Shown: piece by piece, positions 16,846-26,473 of the stretch | Numbering within the stretch: the stretch's first letter is position 1 | How the letters are laid out: each line of letters starts with the position of its first letter | Assembly: GCF_000801335.2 (NCBI RefSeq) | Contig: NZ_JSEH01000009.1 | Location: forward strand, 150,944 to 214,943 | Direction of reading: 5' to 3' | Length of the DNA stretch: 64,000 bases | Origin: Desulfovibrio sp. TomC | Lineage (GTDB): Bacteria > Desulfobacterota > Desulfovibrionia > Desulfovibrionales > Desulfovibrionaceae | Notes under the pieces: generated by a model | Database searches by the model: none | The model's input: only the letters and a program-made list of their open reading frames with translations | Told to the model about the DNA's origin: nothing | Position numbers and translations under genes: made by a program

Positions 16846-17188
16846 TGCGTCCCCCCAAGGTTAACGGCCGAAGCGATCGCTTGTTTCGTCCCAAGGGTAC
16901 GCGGGCAAGCGCACTTTGTCAGCCGCCACGATTGAGGCAAAAAGAGCGGGAGGACGGAAGGCGGGAGAGGCCTCCGGCGGCCGGGAGGGGGTAACCCCCT
17001 CCCGGACCCTCCCTGCCTGGGGCGCGCATTTGGCCTCGGGCCAGGCCCGAGGCCAAATGCGCGCCCCAAACAGGAAGGCTACGGGGAAGGAAATAACGGA
17101 GACCGTAGACGAGGTGGGGTTTCCAAAGGGGTTCAACCCCGTTGGCCGCCGGAGGCATGCCTTTCTCTCCCCGCATCGCCCGCTGGCG
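16846..17188. other. Intergenic gap upstream of the kinase gene
   Basis: A 343-base gap between the kinase start and the prfC stop. More than half is repeat copy B (16968-17158). Near the kinase are the palindrome AAGCGATCGCTT (16871-16882) and a weak minus-strand sigma-70-like pair (TGACAA, 17-base spacing, TACCCT). Open frames across the repeat begin MPPAA and are probably not genes. Confidence 0.5.
16968..17158 (-). repeat. Dispersed structured repeat, full-length copy B
   Basis: The inverted counterpart of copy A. Its 23-bp stem (17019-17041 with 17045-17067, 3-base loop) differs from that of copy A at four positions, and every change is matched on the opposite arm. The CCGGGAGGGGG hairpin is identical. 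The end nearest prfC keeps the exact 15-bp terminal sequence; the far end reads AGGCCTCC instead of ATGCCTCC. It begins 31 bases after the prfC stop. Confidence 0.85.
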
Positions 17189-18811
<1,623 letters not shown>

Positions 18812-19155
18812 GTCGTGGCCTCAATGGCGTTTGGGGTACCGTGTTGGGCCGGCGTTGCCGGCTTGGCGTCGTCAGGGGAAAGGGTGCATCCGGGATGGCC
18901 GCAGCCAGGGAGGGCTTCGGCTGTGCGCCGCAGCCTCGATCGGGCACTGCCGTTACAAATAAGAGTGGATGCGCGAAAGGCCATAGGCTGCCCGGGCGCG
19001 CAGGTCAACGGCCTTGCATCCCGGGACTGGTGGCGGGGCGCGTTTGGACGGGCCGGCCAGAGTGGAAATGCGTCCCCCTTAACCCCTGTCAGGGAGGGTC
19101 CGGGAGGGGGTTACCCCCTCCCGGCCGCCGGAGGCATCTTCCCTCTTTTCTTCTC
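18812..19155. other. Intergenic gap between prfC and sigma-54 activator gene
   Basis: A 344-base gap upstream of prfC and downstream of the minus-strand activator. It contains half-copy C of the dispersed repeat near its right end. No promoter, RNA gene or short gene was recognised elsewhere in it. Confidence 0.5.
19089..19137 (+). repeat. Dispersed repeat, solo right half C
   Basis: Contains AGGGAGGGTCC, the same CCGGGAGGGGG-TTA-CCCCCTCCCGG hairpin as copies A and B, and the terminal GGCCGCCGGAGGCAT. The left half and the long central stem are missing. It ends 19 bases from the stop of the minus-strand activator. Confidence 0.82.
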
Positions 19156-20193
19156 TTATATCTTCCGAATGCCCAATTCGCGCACCAGATGGCGCAGGGT
19201 GCGGGGGCTTATATCCAGGCGTTCGGCGGTTTTGGCCCGGTCGCCGCCGCAGGCGGCAAAGGCCCGCAGGATGGCCTGGGTCTTGGCCTGCTTCACGGCC
19301 TCGTCCAGGGTGACGGCGGCATTGGGATCGGACCCCCGGGGGGCGATTTCGCCGCCAAGGCGCATGTCCTCGGGCAAGTCGCCGGCGTCGATGGGGCCTT
19401 CGCGGCTGAGAAGGGCCAGGCGTTCGATGAGGTTTTTAAGCTCCCGCACATTGCCCGGCCAGTCATGACCGGTCAATTCCGTCAGGGCCGCCTTGGTGAA
19501 GCGCAGACCGGGCTTGTGGTAGCGCTGGCGGTAGATGGACAGGAAATACTCGGCCAGAAAAACGATGTCTCCGCTACGCTCTCGCAGGGGCGGCAGGACA
19601 AGCGGCACGACGTTTAGGCGGTAGTAGAGATCGGCCCGGAAGGCTCCCTGGCGCACCATTTCGGTGAGTGTGCGGTTGGTGGCGGCCACGATCCGGGCGG
19701 CAAAGCGGATGGGCCGCTCTCCGCCGAGCCGGCGAAAGGAGCGTTCTTCCAGCACGCGCAGGAAATCGACTTGGTTTATGCCTGGGATTTCGCCCACTTC
19801 ATCCAGAAACAGGGTGCCGTCGCCGGCCATCTCGAAGATGCCGCGCGAGACCTTGGCTGCGCCGGTGAAGGCTCCGGCCTCGTGGCCGAAGAATTTGTCG
19901 GCAAAGAGTTCGCCTTTGAGCACGCCGCAGTTGACCGGGACAAAGGGTTTTTTGCGCCGCCGGCTGAGGTTGTGGATGCACTGGGCCAGCAGTTCCTTGC
20001 CGGTGCCGGTTTCGCCGGAAATGAGCACGCAGGCGTCGGAGGGGGCGATCTGGGTGGCGAGGTCGTAGACGGCCTGCATCTCTGCGGAACAAAAGAGGAA
20101 TTCTGCTTCAGGCGGGGCCTGTCCGGCGGTGACGGGATCGTCCGCGTCCAGCGGCAAATATTTGCCGCAAAGCAACATGCTGGAATCAATCAT
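19156..20193 (-). CDS. PspF-like sigma-54 activator without receiver
   Basis: A 345-residue enhancer-binding protein. After about 40 unassigned residues comes a complete AAA+ module: Walker A GETGTGKE, GAFTGA loop, Walker B LFLDEVGE and the arginine-finger region FRADLYYRLNV. It ends with a Fis-like helix-turn-helix (GDRAKTAERLDISPRTLRHLVREL). Without a sensor domain its activity must be set by a partner or by level. ATG 20193 is chosen as the likely start although its ribosome site is poor; in-frame ATGs at 20232 and 20268 are alternatives. It diverges from TauE operon 2, and one palindrome of the candidate target motif lies inside its first codons, suggesting autoregulation. Confidence 0.87.
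   Translation of the reverse strand: MIDSSMLLCGKYLPLDADDPVTAGQAPPEAEFLFCSAEMQAVYDLATQIAPSDACVLISGETGTGKELLAQCIHNLSRRRKKPFVPVNCGVLKGELFADKFFGHEAGAFTGAAKVSRGIFEMAGDGTLFLDEVGEIPGINQVDFLRVLEERSFRRLGGERPIRFAARIVAATNRTLTEMVRQGAFRADLYYRLNVVPLVLPPLRERSGDIVFLAEYFLSIYRQRYHKPGLRFTKAALTELTGHDWPGNVRELKNLIERLALLSREGPIDAGDLPEDMRLGGEIAPRGSDPNAAVTLDEAVKQAKTQAILRAFAACGGDRAKTAERLDISPRTLRHLVRELGIRKI
20151..20168. promoter_or_regulatory. Palindromic operator-like site 1
   Basis: A perfect 18-bp palindrome, GCGGCAAATATTTGCCGC, inside the 5' end of the activator gene. It has the same half-sites (CGGCAAA/TTTGCCG, 2-base spacer) as the two sites upstream of the divergent operon. Confidence 0.65.
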
Positions 20194-20276
20194 GTTTGGC
20201 GTCACCGTCCGTGGCGTCGGGCATCGTGGCATTTGTCGGGACGGCCCACCATGCGCTATTGGCCCCAAAATGACAA

Positions 20277-20292
20277 CGGCAAAAATTTGCCG
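20277..20292. promoter_or_regulatory. Upstream activator site 2, CGGCAAA-N2-TTTGCCG
   Basis: CGGCAAAAATTTGCCG, a 16-bp inverted repeat about 108 bases upstream of the predicted sigma-54 start for the TauE operon. It is spaced 21 bp centre-to-centre from the next site, two helical turns. Confidence 0.72.
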
Positions 20293-20297
20293 CAGGC

Positions 20298-20313
20298 CGG
20301 CAGATGTTTGCCG
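20298..20313. promoter_or_regulatory. Upstream activator site 3, CGGCAGA-N2-TTTGCCG
   Basis: CGGCAGATGTTTGCCG, with one mismatch between arms, about 87 bases upstream of the predicted start. Together with site 2 it forms the tandem arrangement that enhancer-binding protein dimers commonly use. Confidence 0.7.
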
Positions 20314-20365
20314 TCCTGGGGGTGGCGAGAAATGTTAATGTACTGAAATTAAAACTAATTCAAAA

Positions 20366-20381
20366 AGGCACAATCCTTGAT
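20366..20381 (+). promoter_or_regulatory. Candidate sigma-54 promoter for TauE operon 2
   Basis: AGGCACAATCCTTGAT carries the -24 GGCAC and -12 TTG elements at correct spacing. It departs from consensus at the final -12 position (A for C). It lies 118 bases before ATG 20499 and downstream of the tandem palindromes, an arrangement that strengthens a moderate match. Confidence 0.6.
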
Positions 20382-20498
20382 AAGAGGGGTGGCAAGGGAC
20401 GGTTCGCACCGATTGCCGCGGACCACGGCCTTGCCCGCGCCATCGGCCGGAGCCGGGCCTGCCCACCACACCACTTGGAAAAGGAGAACGAGAGGATC

Positions 20499-21470
20499 AT
20501 GAAACGGCAAATTTTTCTGAAAGCGGGCCTGCCGGTCCTCGCGGCTGCCCTGCTGATCGCGGTCTTCGCCATGGCGGCCCAGAACGACGCGGCCGTGACC
20601 CAGGCCCTGACCCAGGCCGGGGCCTCCGGCCCCTGGTGGATGTGGCCCCTCATCTTGTTGTTTTTCTGCTTCATCCTCGGCATCATCGCGGTGTTGGCCG
20701 GGGTTGGCGGCGGCGTGCTCTACGTGCCGCTGGTCAGCGGATTTTTCCCGTTCCACCTCGACTTCGTGCGCGGCGCGGGCCTGATGGTGGCCCTGGCCGG
20801 AGCCCTGGCCGCCGGACCGGGTCTGCTCAAACGCAACCTGGCCTCGCTGCGTCTGGCCCTGCCCGTGGCCCTTATCGCCTCGTCCTGCGCCATCGTCGGG
20901 GCCATGATCGGTCTGGCCCTGCCCACCAACGTCGTGCAGACCTGCCTTGGGGCCACCATTCTTTTCATCGCCATCCTCATTCTCAAATCGAAGAACGTGG
21001 CCGTGCCTGAAGTGAAAAATCCCGATGCCCTGGGCATTGCCCTGGGGATGAACGGCGTCTACCACGACGCCTCGTCGGGCCAGGACTATGCCTGGAAGAC
21101 CCACCGCACCCTGCCCGGCCTTTTGATGTTCATCATCATCGGCGTCATGGCCGGTATGTTCGGTCTGGGCGCGGGCTGGGCCAACGTTCCGGTGTTGAAC
21201 CTCATGATGGGCGTGCCGCTCAAGGTCGCGGTCGGCACTTCCAAGTTCCTGCTGTCGATCACCGACACCTCGGCCGCCTGGATCTATTTGAACCAGGGCT
21301 GCGTCATTCCGCTCATGGCCATTCCGTCCATCGTGGGCCTCATGTTTGGTTCCTTCGTGGGCGTGCGGCTTCTGGCCAAAGCCAAGCCGAAGTTTATTCG
21401 CTACATGGTTATTGGCGTGCTCCTTTTCTCCGGAGCCAAGGCGCTGCTCAAGGGCCTGGGCATCGGCTGA
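20499..21470 (+). CDS. TauE/SafE-family anion exporter (cluster 2)
   Basis: A 323-residue polytopic membrane protein. An N-terminal helix (LPVLAAALLIAVFAMAA) precedes the first TauE repeat (IIAVLAGVGGGVLYVPLVSGF); the second repeat begins near residue 215 (IIGVMAGMFGLGAGWANVPVL). A loop of about 50 residues separates the halves. The substrate is presumably a sulfur anion, by family. ATG 20499 is preceded by AAGGAGAACGAGAGG. It heads a nine-gene plus-strand operon of transport and signalling genes, and is divergent from the PspF-like activator. Confidence 0.88.
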   Translation: MKRQIFLKAGLPVLAAALLIAVFAMAAQNDAAVTQALTQAGASGPWWMWPLILLFFCFILGIIAVLAGVGGGVLYVPLVSGFFPFHLDFVRGAGLMVALAGALAAGPGLLKRNLASLRLALPVALIASSCAIVGAMIGLALPTNVVQTCLGATILFIAILILKSKNVAVPEVKNPDALGIALGMNGVYHDASSGQDYAWKTHRTLPGLLMFIIIGVMAGMFGLGAGWANVPVLNLMMGVPLKVAVGTSKFLLSITDTSAAWIYLNQGCVIPLMAIPSIVGLMFGSFVGVRLLAKAKPKFIRYMVIGVLLFSGAKALLKGLGIG

Positions 21471-21516
21471 GCCTCGTTTACAACCACTCACGACACGACA
21501 CGAAACGGAGATTTCC

Positions 21517-21936
21517 ATGAGCACCGATACCTCGAAGACCCCACCGGAACAGGTCCTGTACTCCAACATGCTCTTTTATGGCTGCTGGGGCTCCCTGGCC
21601 CTCATGGCCGTGACCTATGTGCTCTACATAAGCGGCGTGGTCACCCCCCATGTGCCGCTTGATACCGTGACCCAGCTGTGGTCCCAGCCGGTCAAGGCCT
21701 ACCTGGCCCAGGGCAACGTGCCCACGGGCTGGGGCTGGTTCAAACTTATCGGCCAGGGTGATTTTCTCAATTTTATCGGCATCGTGCTTTTGGCCGGCAT
21801 GACCATCCTGTGCTATGTGCCGCTTATTGGCGCGTACCTGAAAAAGAAGGAGCCGATTTTCGCCGCCATCGCCGTGCTGGAAATCCTGGTGCTTGCCTTT
21901 GCCGCTTCCGGCATCGTCGGCGGCGGGGGACACTAG
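21517..21936 (+). CDS. DUF1634-like small membrane protein
   Basis: A 139-residue protein with three predicted membrane helices (about residues 22-41, 87-107 and 116-133). Its second half (GIVLLAGMTILCYVPLIGAYLK, then a short polar turn and a long hydrophobic helix) follows the pattern of DUF1634, a family commonly encoded beside TauE/SafE exporters. ATG 21517 has CGGAG upstream. It is 46 bases from the TauE stop, so probably translated from the same message as its partner. The soluble segment after helix 1 contains several Trp residues. Confidence 0.65.
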   Translation: MSTDTSKTPPEQVLYSNMLFYGCWGSLALMAVTYVLYISGVVTPHVPLDTVTQLWSQPVKAYLAQGNVPTGWGWFKLIGQGDFLNFIGIVLLAGMTILCYVPLIGAYLKKKEPIFAAIAVLEILVLAFAASGIVGGGGH

Positions 21937-22020
21937 GCCTGCCCGCTTCCCTGTGGCCGGCGGTTCGACTATCGTGACACCTCGCAGTATGCGAAGCGCC
22001 GCAGGCATGGAGGAGTGAGC

Positions 22021-23298
22021 GTGGCAACAACGGACAAGGCGGTTTGGTTTGCCGAGAGTGGGTTGGACTTGCCCGGTTTCCTGGACGCGCTGCCGCTCGG
22101 GGCCGCCGTCTACGACAGCCTCGGGCGAGTCCTCTACCTCAATGGGTATCTGCAACGGTTGACCGGCTTCAGCCTGGACGAGGCCCGGGGACTGCCCTGC
22201 CGGCACGTGCTGCGCACAGCCCAGTGCGGCCGGGACTGTCCCCTGACGCGCCAGGACGGCTGCGAGCCGTCCCTGGACACGGACATCGTCAACCGGGGCC
22301 GACGCAAGATACCCGTGCGCTTAAGCTCCCGGCTGGTGCGCACTACGGACGGCCAACCCCTGTACCGCGTGGACTTTGTGGAAGAACTGGCCCAGCGGGG
22401 GACCGACGGCATGTTGACGAAAAAGTCCGGCCTGGGGGCGCTGATCGGCAAGAGCGCGGTGATGGAGGACATCCTCTCGGTGCTGCCGGAGTTTGCCCGG
22501 TCCGACCGGCCGGTGCTCCTGGTCGGCGAGACCGGCACGGGCAAGGATCTCATCGCCGAGCTGATCCATGAAAGTTCCCTGCGGGCCAAACGACCGTTTT
22601 TGCGGATGAATCTGGGTTTTTTGCCGGCCGATCTGCTGGAGGCCGAACTCTTTGGCCGCGCGGCCGAGGAAGGCTCTGGCCTGGAGGGGATTCGCGGCCG
22701 CTTTCAGGAAGCGGCCGGGGGAAGCATGTTCTTCCCGGAACTCTCCGATGTGCCGCTGCCCCTGCAACAGCGTCTGGCCGCCTTTCTCGAAACCGGCAGC
22801 GTGTGCCCCCAGGGCGAAACGACGCCGCAACCCCTCGACCTCAGGCTGCTCTTCGCCACCCAGCGAAATCCCGAAGAACTGGCCGAAAAGGGCCTGCTCG
22901 ATCCGGATTTTTACAAAGAGCTCAGCGTGCTGCGCCTCGACCTGCCGCCGCTTCGGGCCAGGGGCGAGGACCTGCCCTTTTTGCTGGCCTATTTTGCCGA
23001 ACGCTTTGCCGAACGCTTCAAGAAAAACGTCAAGGGATTTTCCCCGGAGGCCATGAGCGTCCTGGCCGAATATCCCTACCCCGGCAATGTGCGCGAGCTG
23101 CGCAACATCGTCGAATACGCCGTCATGACCTCCAAGACCTCCCTGATCGTGCCGGCCAACCTGCCGGTCTACGTGCCGGTGCGCCCGGCCCCGGCCGCGG
23201 CCGCCGGATCGGGGACGGCCGGGACGTCTGGGGACGCGCCCAAACCCAAGGCGGCCAAAGCCAGGAAAGAGCCGGCCGGCAAAAGGAGCGGGTCATGA
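22021..23298 (+). CDS. Degenerate PAS/AAA+ enhancer-binding protein
   Basis: A 425-residue relative of sigma-54 activators. GTG 22021 is chosen because ATGGAGGAG sits six bases upstream; the GTG at 22015 would leave no spacing. Residues 15-125 are a PAS domain with a cysteine cluster (Cys60, 69, 73, 81) that could bind metal or sense redox. Walker A is intact (GETGTGKD, 169-176), but the sigma-54 contact loop GAFTGA is absent and the Walker B acidic pair is replaced (FFPELS for FLDEIG). No DNA-binding helix-turn-helix exists; the C-terminus is Ala/Pro/Lys-rich. It probably acts as a sensor or inhibitor partner, not an activator. Confidence 0.8.
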   Translation: MATTDKAVWFAESGLDLPGFLDALPLGAAVYDSLGRVLYLNGYLQRLTGFSLDEARGLPCRHVLRTAQCGRDCPLTRQDGCEPSLDTDIVNRGRRKIPVRLSSRLVRTTDGQPLYRVDFVEELAQRGTDGMLTKKSGLGALIGKSAVMEDILSVLPEFARSDRPVLLVGETGTGKDLIAELIHESSLRAKRPFLRMNLGFLPADLLEAELFGRAAEEGSGLEGIRGRFQEAAGGSMFFPELSDVPLPLQQRLAAFLETGSVCPQGETTPQPLDLRLLFATQRNPEELAEKGLLDPDFYKELSVLRLDLPPLRARGEDLPFLLAYFAERFAERFKKNVKGFSPEAMSVLAEYPYPGNVRELRNIVEYAVMTSKTSLIVPANLPVYVPVRPAPAAAAGSGTAGTSGDAPKPKAAKARKEPAGKRSGS

Positions 23299-23645
23299 GC
23301 GGACACAGGGTGCTCATTGCCCTTCGCGGCAACGAGGTGGCCTGGCGTTTTGACAAGACGGCCGAGGCCCTGGTGTGCGATATTGACGATGCTGGCGAGG
23401 TGACATCCCGCTCCGAGATCATTTTCGCCCGCAATTCCGGTGAAGACCTCTGCGAATACGTCCTGGCCCACAACATCGACACCGTCGTGGCCGGGGGGGT
23501 GGAAGAGGAATATTACCACTACCTGCGCTGGAAGCGGGTGGACGTCATCGACAACGTGGCCGGCGAACTTGGCCCGGTGCTGGATCGTCTGGCCCGGGGG
23601 CGGCTCACTTCAGGGGACATCCTGTTTCCCCAGGGCGGGGCATGA
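23295..23645 (+). CDS. NifX/NafY-like dinitrogenase cofactor-type domain protein
   Basis: A 116-residue single-domain protein. The order of strands and the motifs VLIALRGNEVAWRFDKTAEAL, NIDTVVAGGVEEEYYHYL and a terminal helix resemble the NifX/NifB-C-terminal fold, though the usual HFG-type motif is replaced by WRFD. Family members carry Fe-Mo or Fe-S cofactors or serve as small binding modules. ATG 23295 overlaps the preceding stop (ATGA), and its own stop overlaps the kinase start, so translation is coupled with both. Embedded in a signalling operon, it may sense a metal or sulfur ligand. Confidence 0.65.
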   Translation: MSGHRVLIALRGNEVAWRFDKTAEALVCDIDDAGEVTSRSEIIFARNSGEDLCEYVLAHNIDTVVAGGVEEEYYHYLRWKRVDVIDNVAGELGPVLDRLARGRLTSGDILFPQGGA

Positions 23646-25360
23646 GCATGTTTGGCGCAGCTTTCAAACGACATCTGGAAGGTCTCGGTTCCTCCGACGT
23701 GATCGTCACCCCCCGGGTCTATAAGTCGCTTCGCCGCAAGATCACGGCCTTGATGCTCATTACCGCCACCTTGCCCCTGGCCATCATGGCCTGGCTCAAC
23801 TACCACGAATACCAGAAAGCCCTGTCGCGCGAGATCCAAAACCCGCTGCGGGTCATCGTCAACAAGTCGAAAAACTCCTTCGAGCTGTTTCTGGCCGAAC
23901 GTACCTCGGCCGTGGGCTTCATTGCCCAGGCCTACACCTTTAACGAGCTGGCCAATGAACCGGATCTGGCCCGGATTCTCAAGATCCTGCAGACAGAATA
24001 CGTCGGGTTCGTCGACATCGGCCTCATTAACGACAAGGGCGAGCTGGTCAATTACGTCGGTCCCTATGCCCTCAAAGGCCACAACTACGCCGAACAGACC
24101 TGGTTTAACGAGGTGCGCGTCAAGGGCCGCTATATTTCCGATGTGTTCATGGGGTTCCGTAAATTTCCCCACGTGGTCGTGGCCGTGCGCCACACCCTGG
24201 CCTCTGGCGAACCCTTTATCGTGCGGGCCACGCTTGATACCCACCAGTTCGACAAGATCATTGCCTCCATGGGGCTGGAACCGGGCTCCGACGCCTTTCT
24301 GCTCAACCGGGCCGGCATCCTCCAGACCAGTTCCCAGCGCTTCGGCAAGGTGCTCGACACCTTTTCCCTGCCCATGCCGCCGCCGACCTTCGAAGCCACG
24401 GTGCTCCAGCAGCAGGACGCCGACGGCGAAGACATCTTTTTGGCCTATACCTATTTCCCGGAAAGCGATTTCGTGCTGGCGGCGATCAAGCCCAAGGCCC
24501 AGATGCTGCGGACCTGGTACACGGTGCGCGGCGATCTGGTCTTTATCTTCTGCGCCGGGGTGCTGGCCGTGTTCCTGGCCTCCTACAAGCTGACCGATCT
24601 GCTCCTTCGCCGGATGCGCGAGGCCGAGGAACACCGCGAGCTGGCCCTGCGCCAGGTGGAACACGCCCAGAAACTTTCTTCCATCGGCCGGCTGGCGGCC
24701 GGCGTGGCCCACGAGATCAACAACCCCCTGGCGGTCATCAACGAAAAGACCGGACTGATGCGCGATCTGATCGGGATGCGCGAGGATTTCCCGGACAAGG
24801 AGCGCTACCTGCTCCTGATCGATTCGGTGTTAAAGACCGTCATGCGCTGCCGCGACATCACCCGGCGCATGCTCGGCTTCGCCCGCCGCCTCGACGTCAG
24901 CCTGGAGGAACTCGACCTCAACGACGTGATCACCGAAACCAGCGGCTTTCTCACCCAGGAGGCCCTGCACCGCAAGATCGAGCTGATCCTTGATCTCGAC
25001 CACAACGCCCCGCGCATCATGTCCGACCGGGGCCAGCTGCAGCAGGTGTTCTTGAACATCTTAAACAACGCCCTGGCCGCCGTCCCGGACAACGGCCACA
25101 TCGAGGTGCGGACCCGGGGCGAGGCCGAGGGCATTGTGGTCGAAGTGCGCGACAACGGCTGCGGCATGAGCAAGGACACCCTGGCCTGCATTTTCGAGCC
25201 GTTTTTCACCACCAAAAAGACCAAGGGCACGGGCCTGGGGCTGTCCATCACCTATGGCATCGTCAAGCGCCTTGGCGGCGAGATCGGCGTTGAGAGCGAG
25301 ATCGACCATGGCACGGCCTTTACCCTGCGCTTTCCCAAACATCCCAAACACGAGGCGTAG
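23642..25360 (+). CDS. Membrane histidine kinase with periplasmic Cache-like sensor
   Basis: A 572-residue kinase. Helix 1 (about residues 35-50) and helix 2 (about 298-318) enclose a periplasmic region of 240 residues with the layout of a double Cache domain (FVDIGLINDKGELVNYVGPY; DAFLLNRAGILQTSSQRFG). The catalytic part has His357 (GVAHEINNPLAV), an N box (NILNNALAAV), DNGCGM and GTGLGLS. It overlaps the NifX-like gene by ATGA and is followed after 6 bases by a receiver gene, its likely partner. Confidence 0.93.
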   Translation: MSMFGAAFKRHLEGLGSSDVIVTPRVYKSLRRKITALMLITATLPLAIMAWLNYHEYQKALSREIQNPLRVIVNKSKNSFELFLAERTSAVGFIAQAYTFNELANEPDLARILKILQTEYVGFVDIGLINDKGELVNYVGPYALKGHNYAEQTWFNEVRVKGRYISDVFMGFRKFPHVVVAVRHTLASGEPFIVRATLDTHQFDKIIASMGLEPGSDAFLLNRAGILQTSSQRFGKVLDTFSLPMPPPTFEATVLQQQDADGEDIFLAYTYFPESDFVLAAIKPKAQMLRTWYTVRGDLVFIFCAGVLAVFLASYKLTDLLLRRMREAEEHRELALRQVEHAQKLSSIGRLAAGVAHEINNPLAVINEKTGLMRDLIGMREDFPDKERYLLLIDSVLKTVMRCRDITRRMLGFARRLDVSLEELDLNDVITETSGFLTQEALHRKIELILDLDHNAPRIMSDRGQLQQVFLNILNNALAAVPDNGHIEVRTRGEAEGIVVEVRDNGCGMSKDTLACIFEPFFTTKKTKGTGLGLSITYGIVKRLGGEIGVESEIDHGTAFTLRFPKHPKHEA

Positions 25361-25366
25361 CACGCG

Positions 25367-25753
25367 ATGCGCATACACGACGTCAATATCCTGCTTGTGG
25401 ACGATGAGAAGGAATTTACCGCCACCCTGGCCGAACGCATGGCGCTTCGGGGACTGCGGGTGCGCTGCGTCTATTCCGGCGAGGAGGCCTTGCGGGAAAT
25501 CGCAACCGAAAAACCCGACGTGGTGGTCATGGACGTCATGATGCCGGGGCTTAAGGGCCTGGACATCCTGCGCCACTTGAAGGCCACCAACCCGGAAATC
25601 CAGGTCATCCTGCTCACCGGGCAGGCCGGCACCCGCGACGGCATGGAAGGCATGAAGCTTGGGGCCTTTGATTACCTGTTAAAGCCCCTGGAACTCGACG
25701 CCCTGCTGGCCAAGATCGCCGAGGCGGCCGCCGTGGCCGGGAAAGCCCAATGA
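25367..25753 (+). CDS. Stand-alone receiver
   Basis: A 128-residue CheY-like receiver with VDDE at 11-14, phosphoacceptor Asp56 (VVMDVMMPG) and the conserved Lys-Pro pair (LLKPLEL). No output domain. It follows the Cache kinase by 6 bases and overlaps the next gene by ATGA, so phosphate probably passes from that kinase to this receiver and on to a phosphotransferase or partner protein. Confidence 0.9.
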   Translation: MRIHDVNILLVDDEKEFTATLAERMALRGLRVRCVYSGEEALREIATEKPDVVVMDVMMPGLKGLDILRHLKATNPEIQVILLTGQAGTRDGMEGMKLGAFDYLLKPLELDALLAKIAEAAAVAGKAQ

Positions 25754-26463
25754 GCGCCGCCGTACCCGAGAACGGCGACGGCCTGTTTCTTTCCACGGTG
25801 ACGGGAACGGCCTGCCACGATCTCATGAACATCTACGCCACCTTCACCCAGGCGTTTGGCCTGATGGAGGACTGTCTGGCCGCCGATGTCCGCACCCGCC
25901 GCCGTACGCTCGGCATCAAGGGCGGCTTTGAGTATCGCGAACGCTTTGTGGAACTCCTGGCCATGCTGCGCGGCCAGCTGGCCCGGGCCGTGGGCCTGAC
26001 CGAAGCCCTGGCCCTGGCCGCCCACAGCCTGGACCGGGACGGCCGGCCGGCCAGCCCGCCGGAAGCCCTGGCGGCCGTGCTGCTGTTGGCCGAACGGCTG
26101 CTCAAGCGCCGCAAGATCACTGCCGTGCTTTCTGCGCCTCAGGCCGACGACGCAAAGGACTGGCCGGCGATACGCCGGGCCGACTACCTGGGGCCGGTTC
26201 TGCTGGCGCTTTTGGCCTGCCTGCCCCATCTGCCCATGGGCGGGGAGGTGCGCCTGACCTGCCAGGCGGCCGGCGACGCCCTGACCGTGACCTTTGCCTC
26301 GGGCGAAGGCGGATTTTGCGACGAAGCCCGGCAGGCCTGCCTGGATGCGGCCCGGGCCGCCGGGGCCGAGATTGTCCCTGGCGACCGCCTGACCCTTGTT
26401 TTTCGGGAACAGCCAACGACACCACCGGCTTCATGTCCGCCCGCAGCGGACGGGGCCTCATAA
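25750..26463 (+). CDS. Degenerate histidine-kinase-like or phosphotransferase protein
   Basis: A 237-residue soluble protein. The beginning (TGTACHDLMNIYATFTQAFGLMED) resembles a HisKA helix with His23, and the end (GDRLTLVFRE) resembles the last strand of a HATPase. The nucleotide-site N, G1 and G2 boxes are not recognisable. This combination is seen in histidine phosphotransferases derived from kinases, such as ChpT. Flanked on both sides by output-less receivers with overlapping or close starts, it fits a relay step between them. Assignment is by pattern only. Confidence 0.55.
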   Translation: MSAAVPENGDGLFLSTVTGTACHDLMNIYATFTQAFGLMEDCLAADVRTRRRTLGIKGGFEYRERFVELLAMLRGQLARAVGLTEALALAAHSLDRDGRPASPPEALAAVLLLAERLLKRRKITAVLSAPQADDAKDWPAIRRADYLGPVLLALLACLPHLPMGGEVRLTCQAAGDALTVTFASGEGGFCDEARQACLDAARAAGAEIVPGDRLTLVFREQPTTPPASCPPAADGAS

Positions 26464-26473
26464 GGAGACTGCC

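Noticed and set aside
16919..17176. 85-codon minus-strand frame containing MPPAA
   Set aside because: Almost entirely repeat copy B. Similarity to the frame in copy A follows from shared nucleotide sequence; not annotated as a gene, but reported as a finding.
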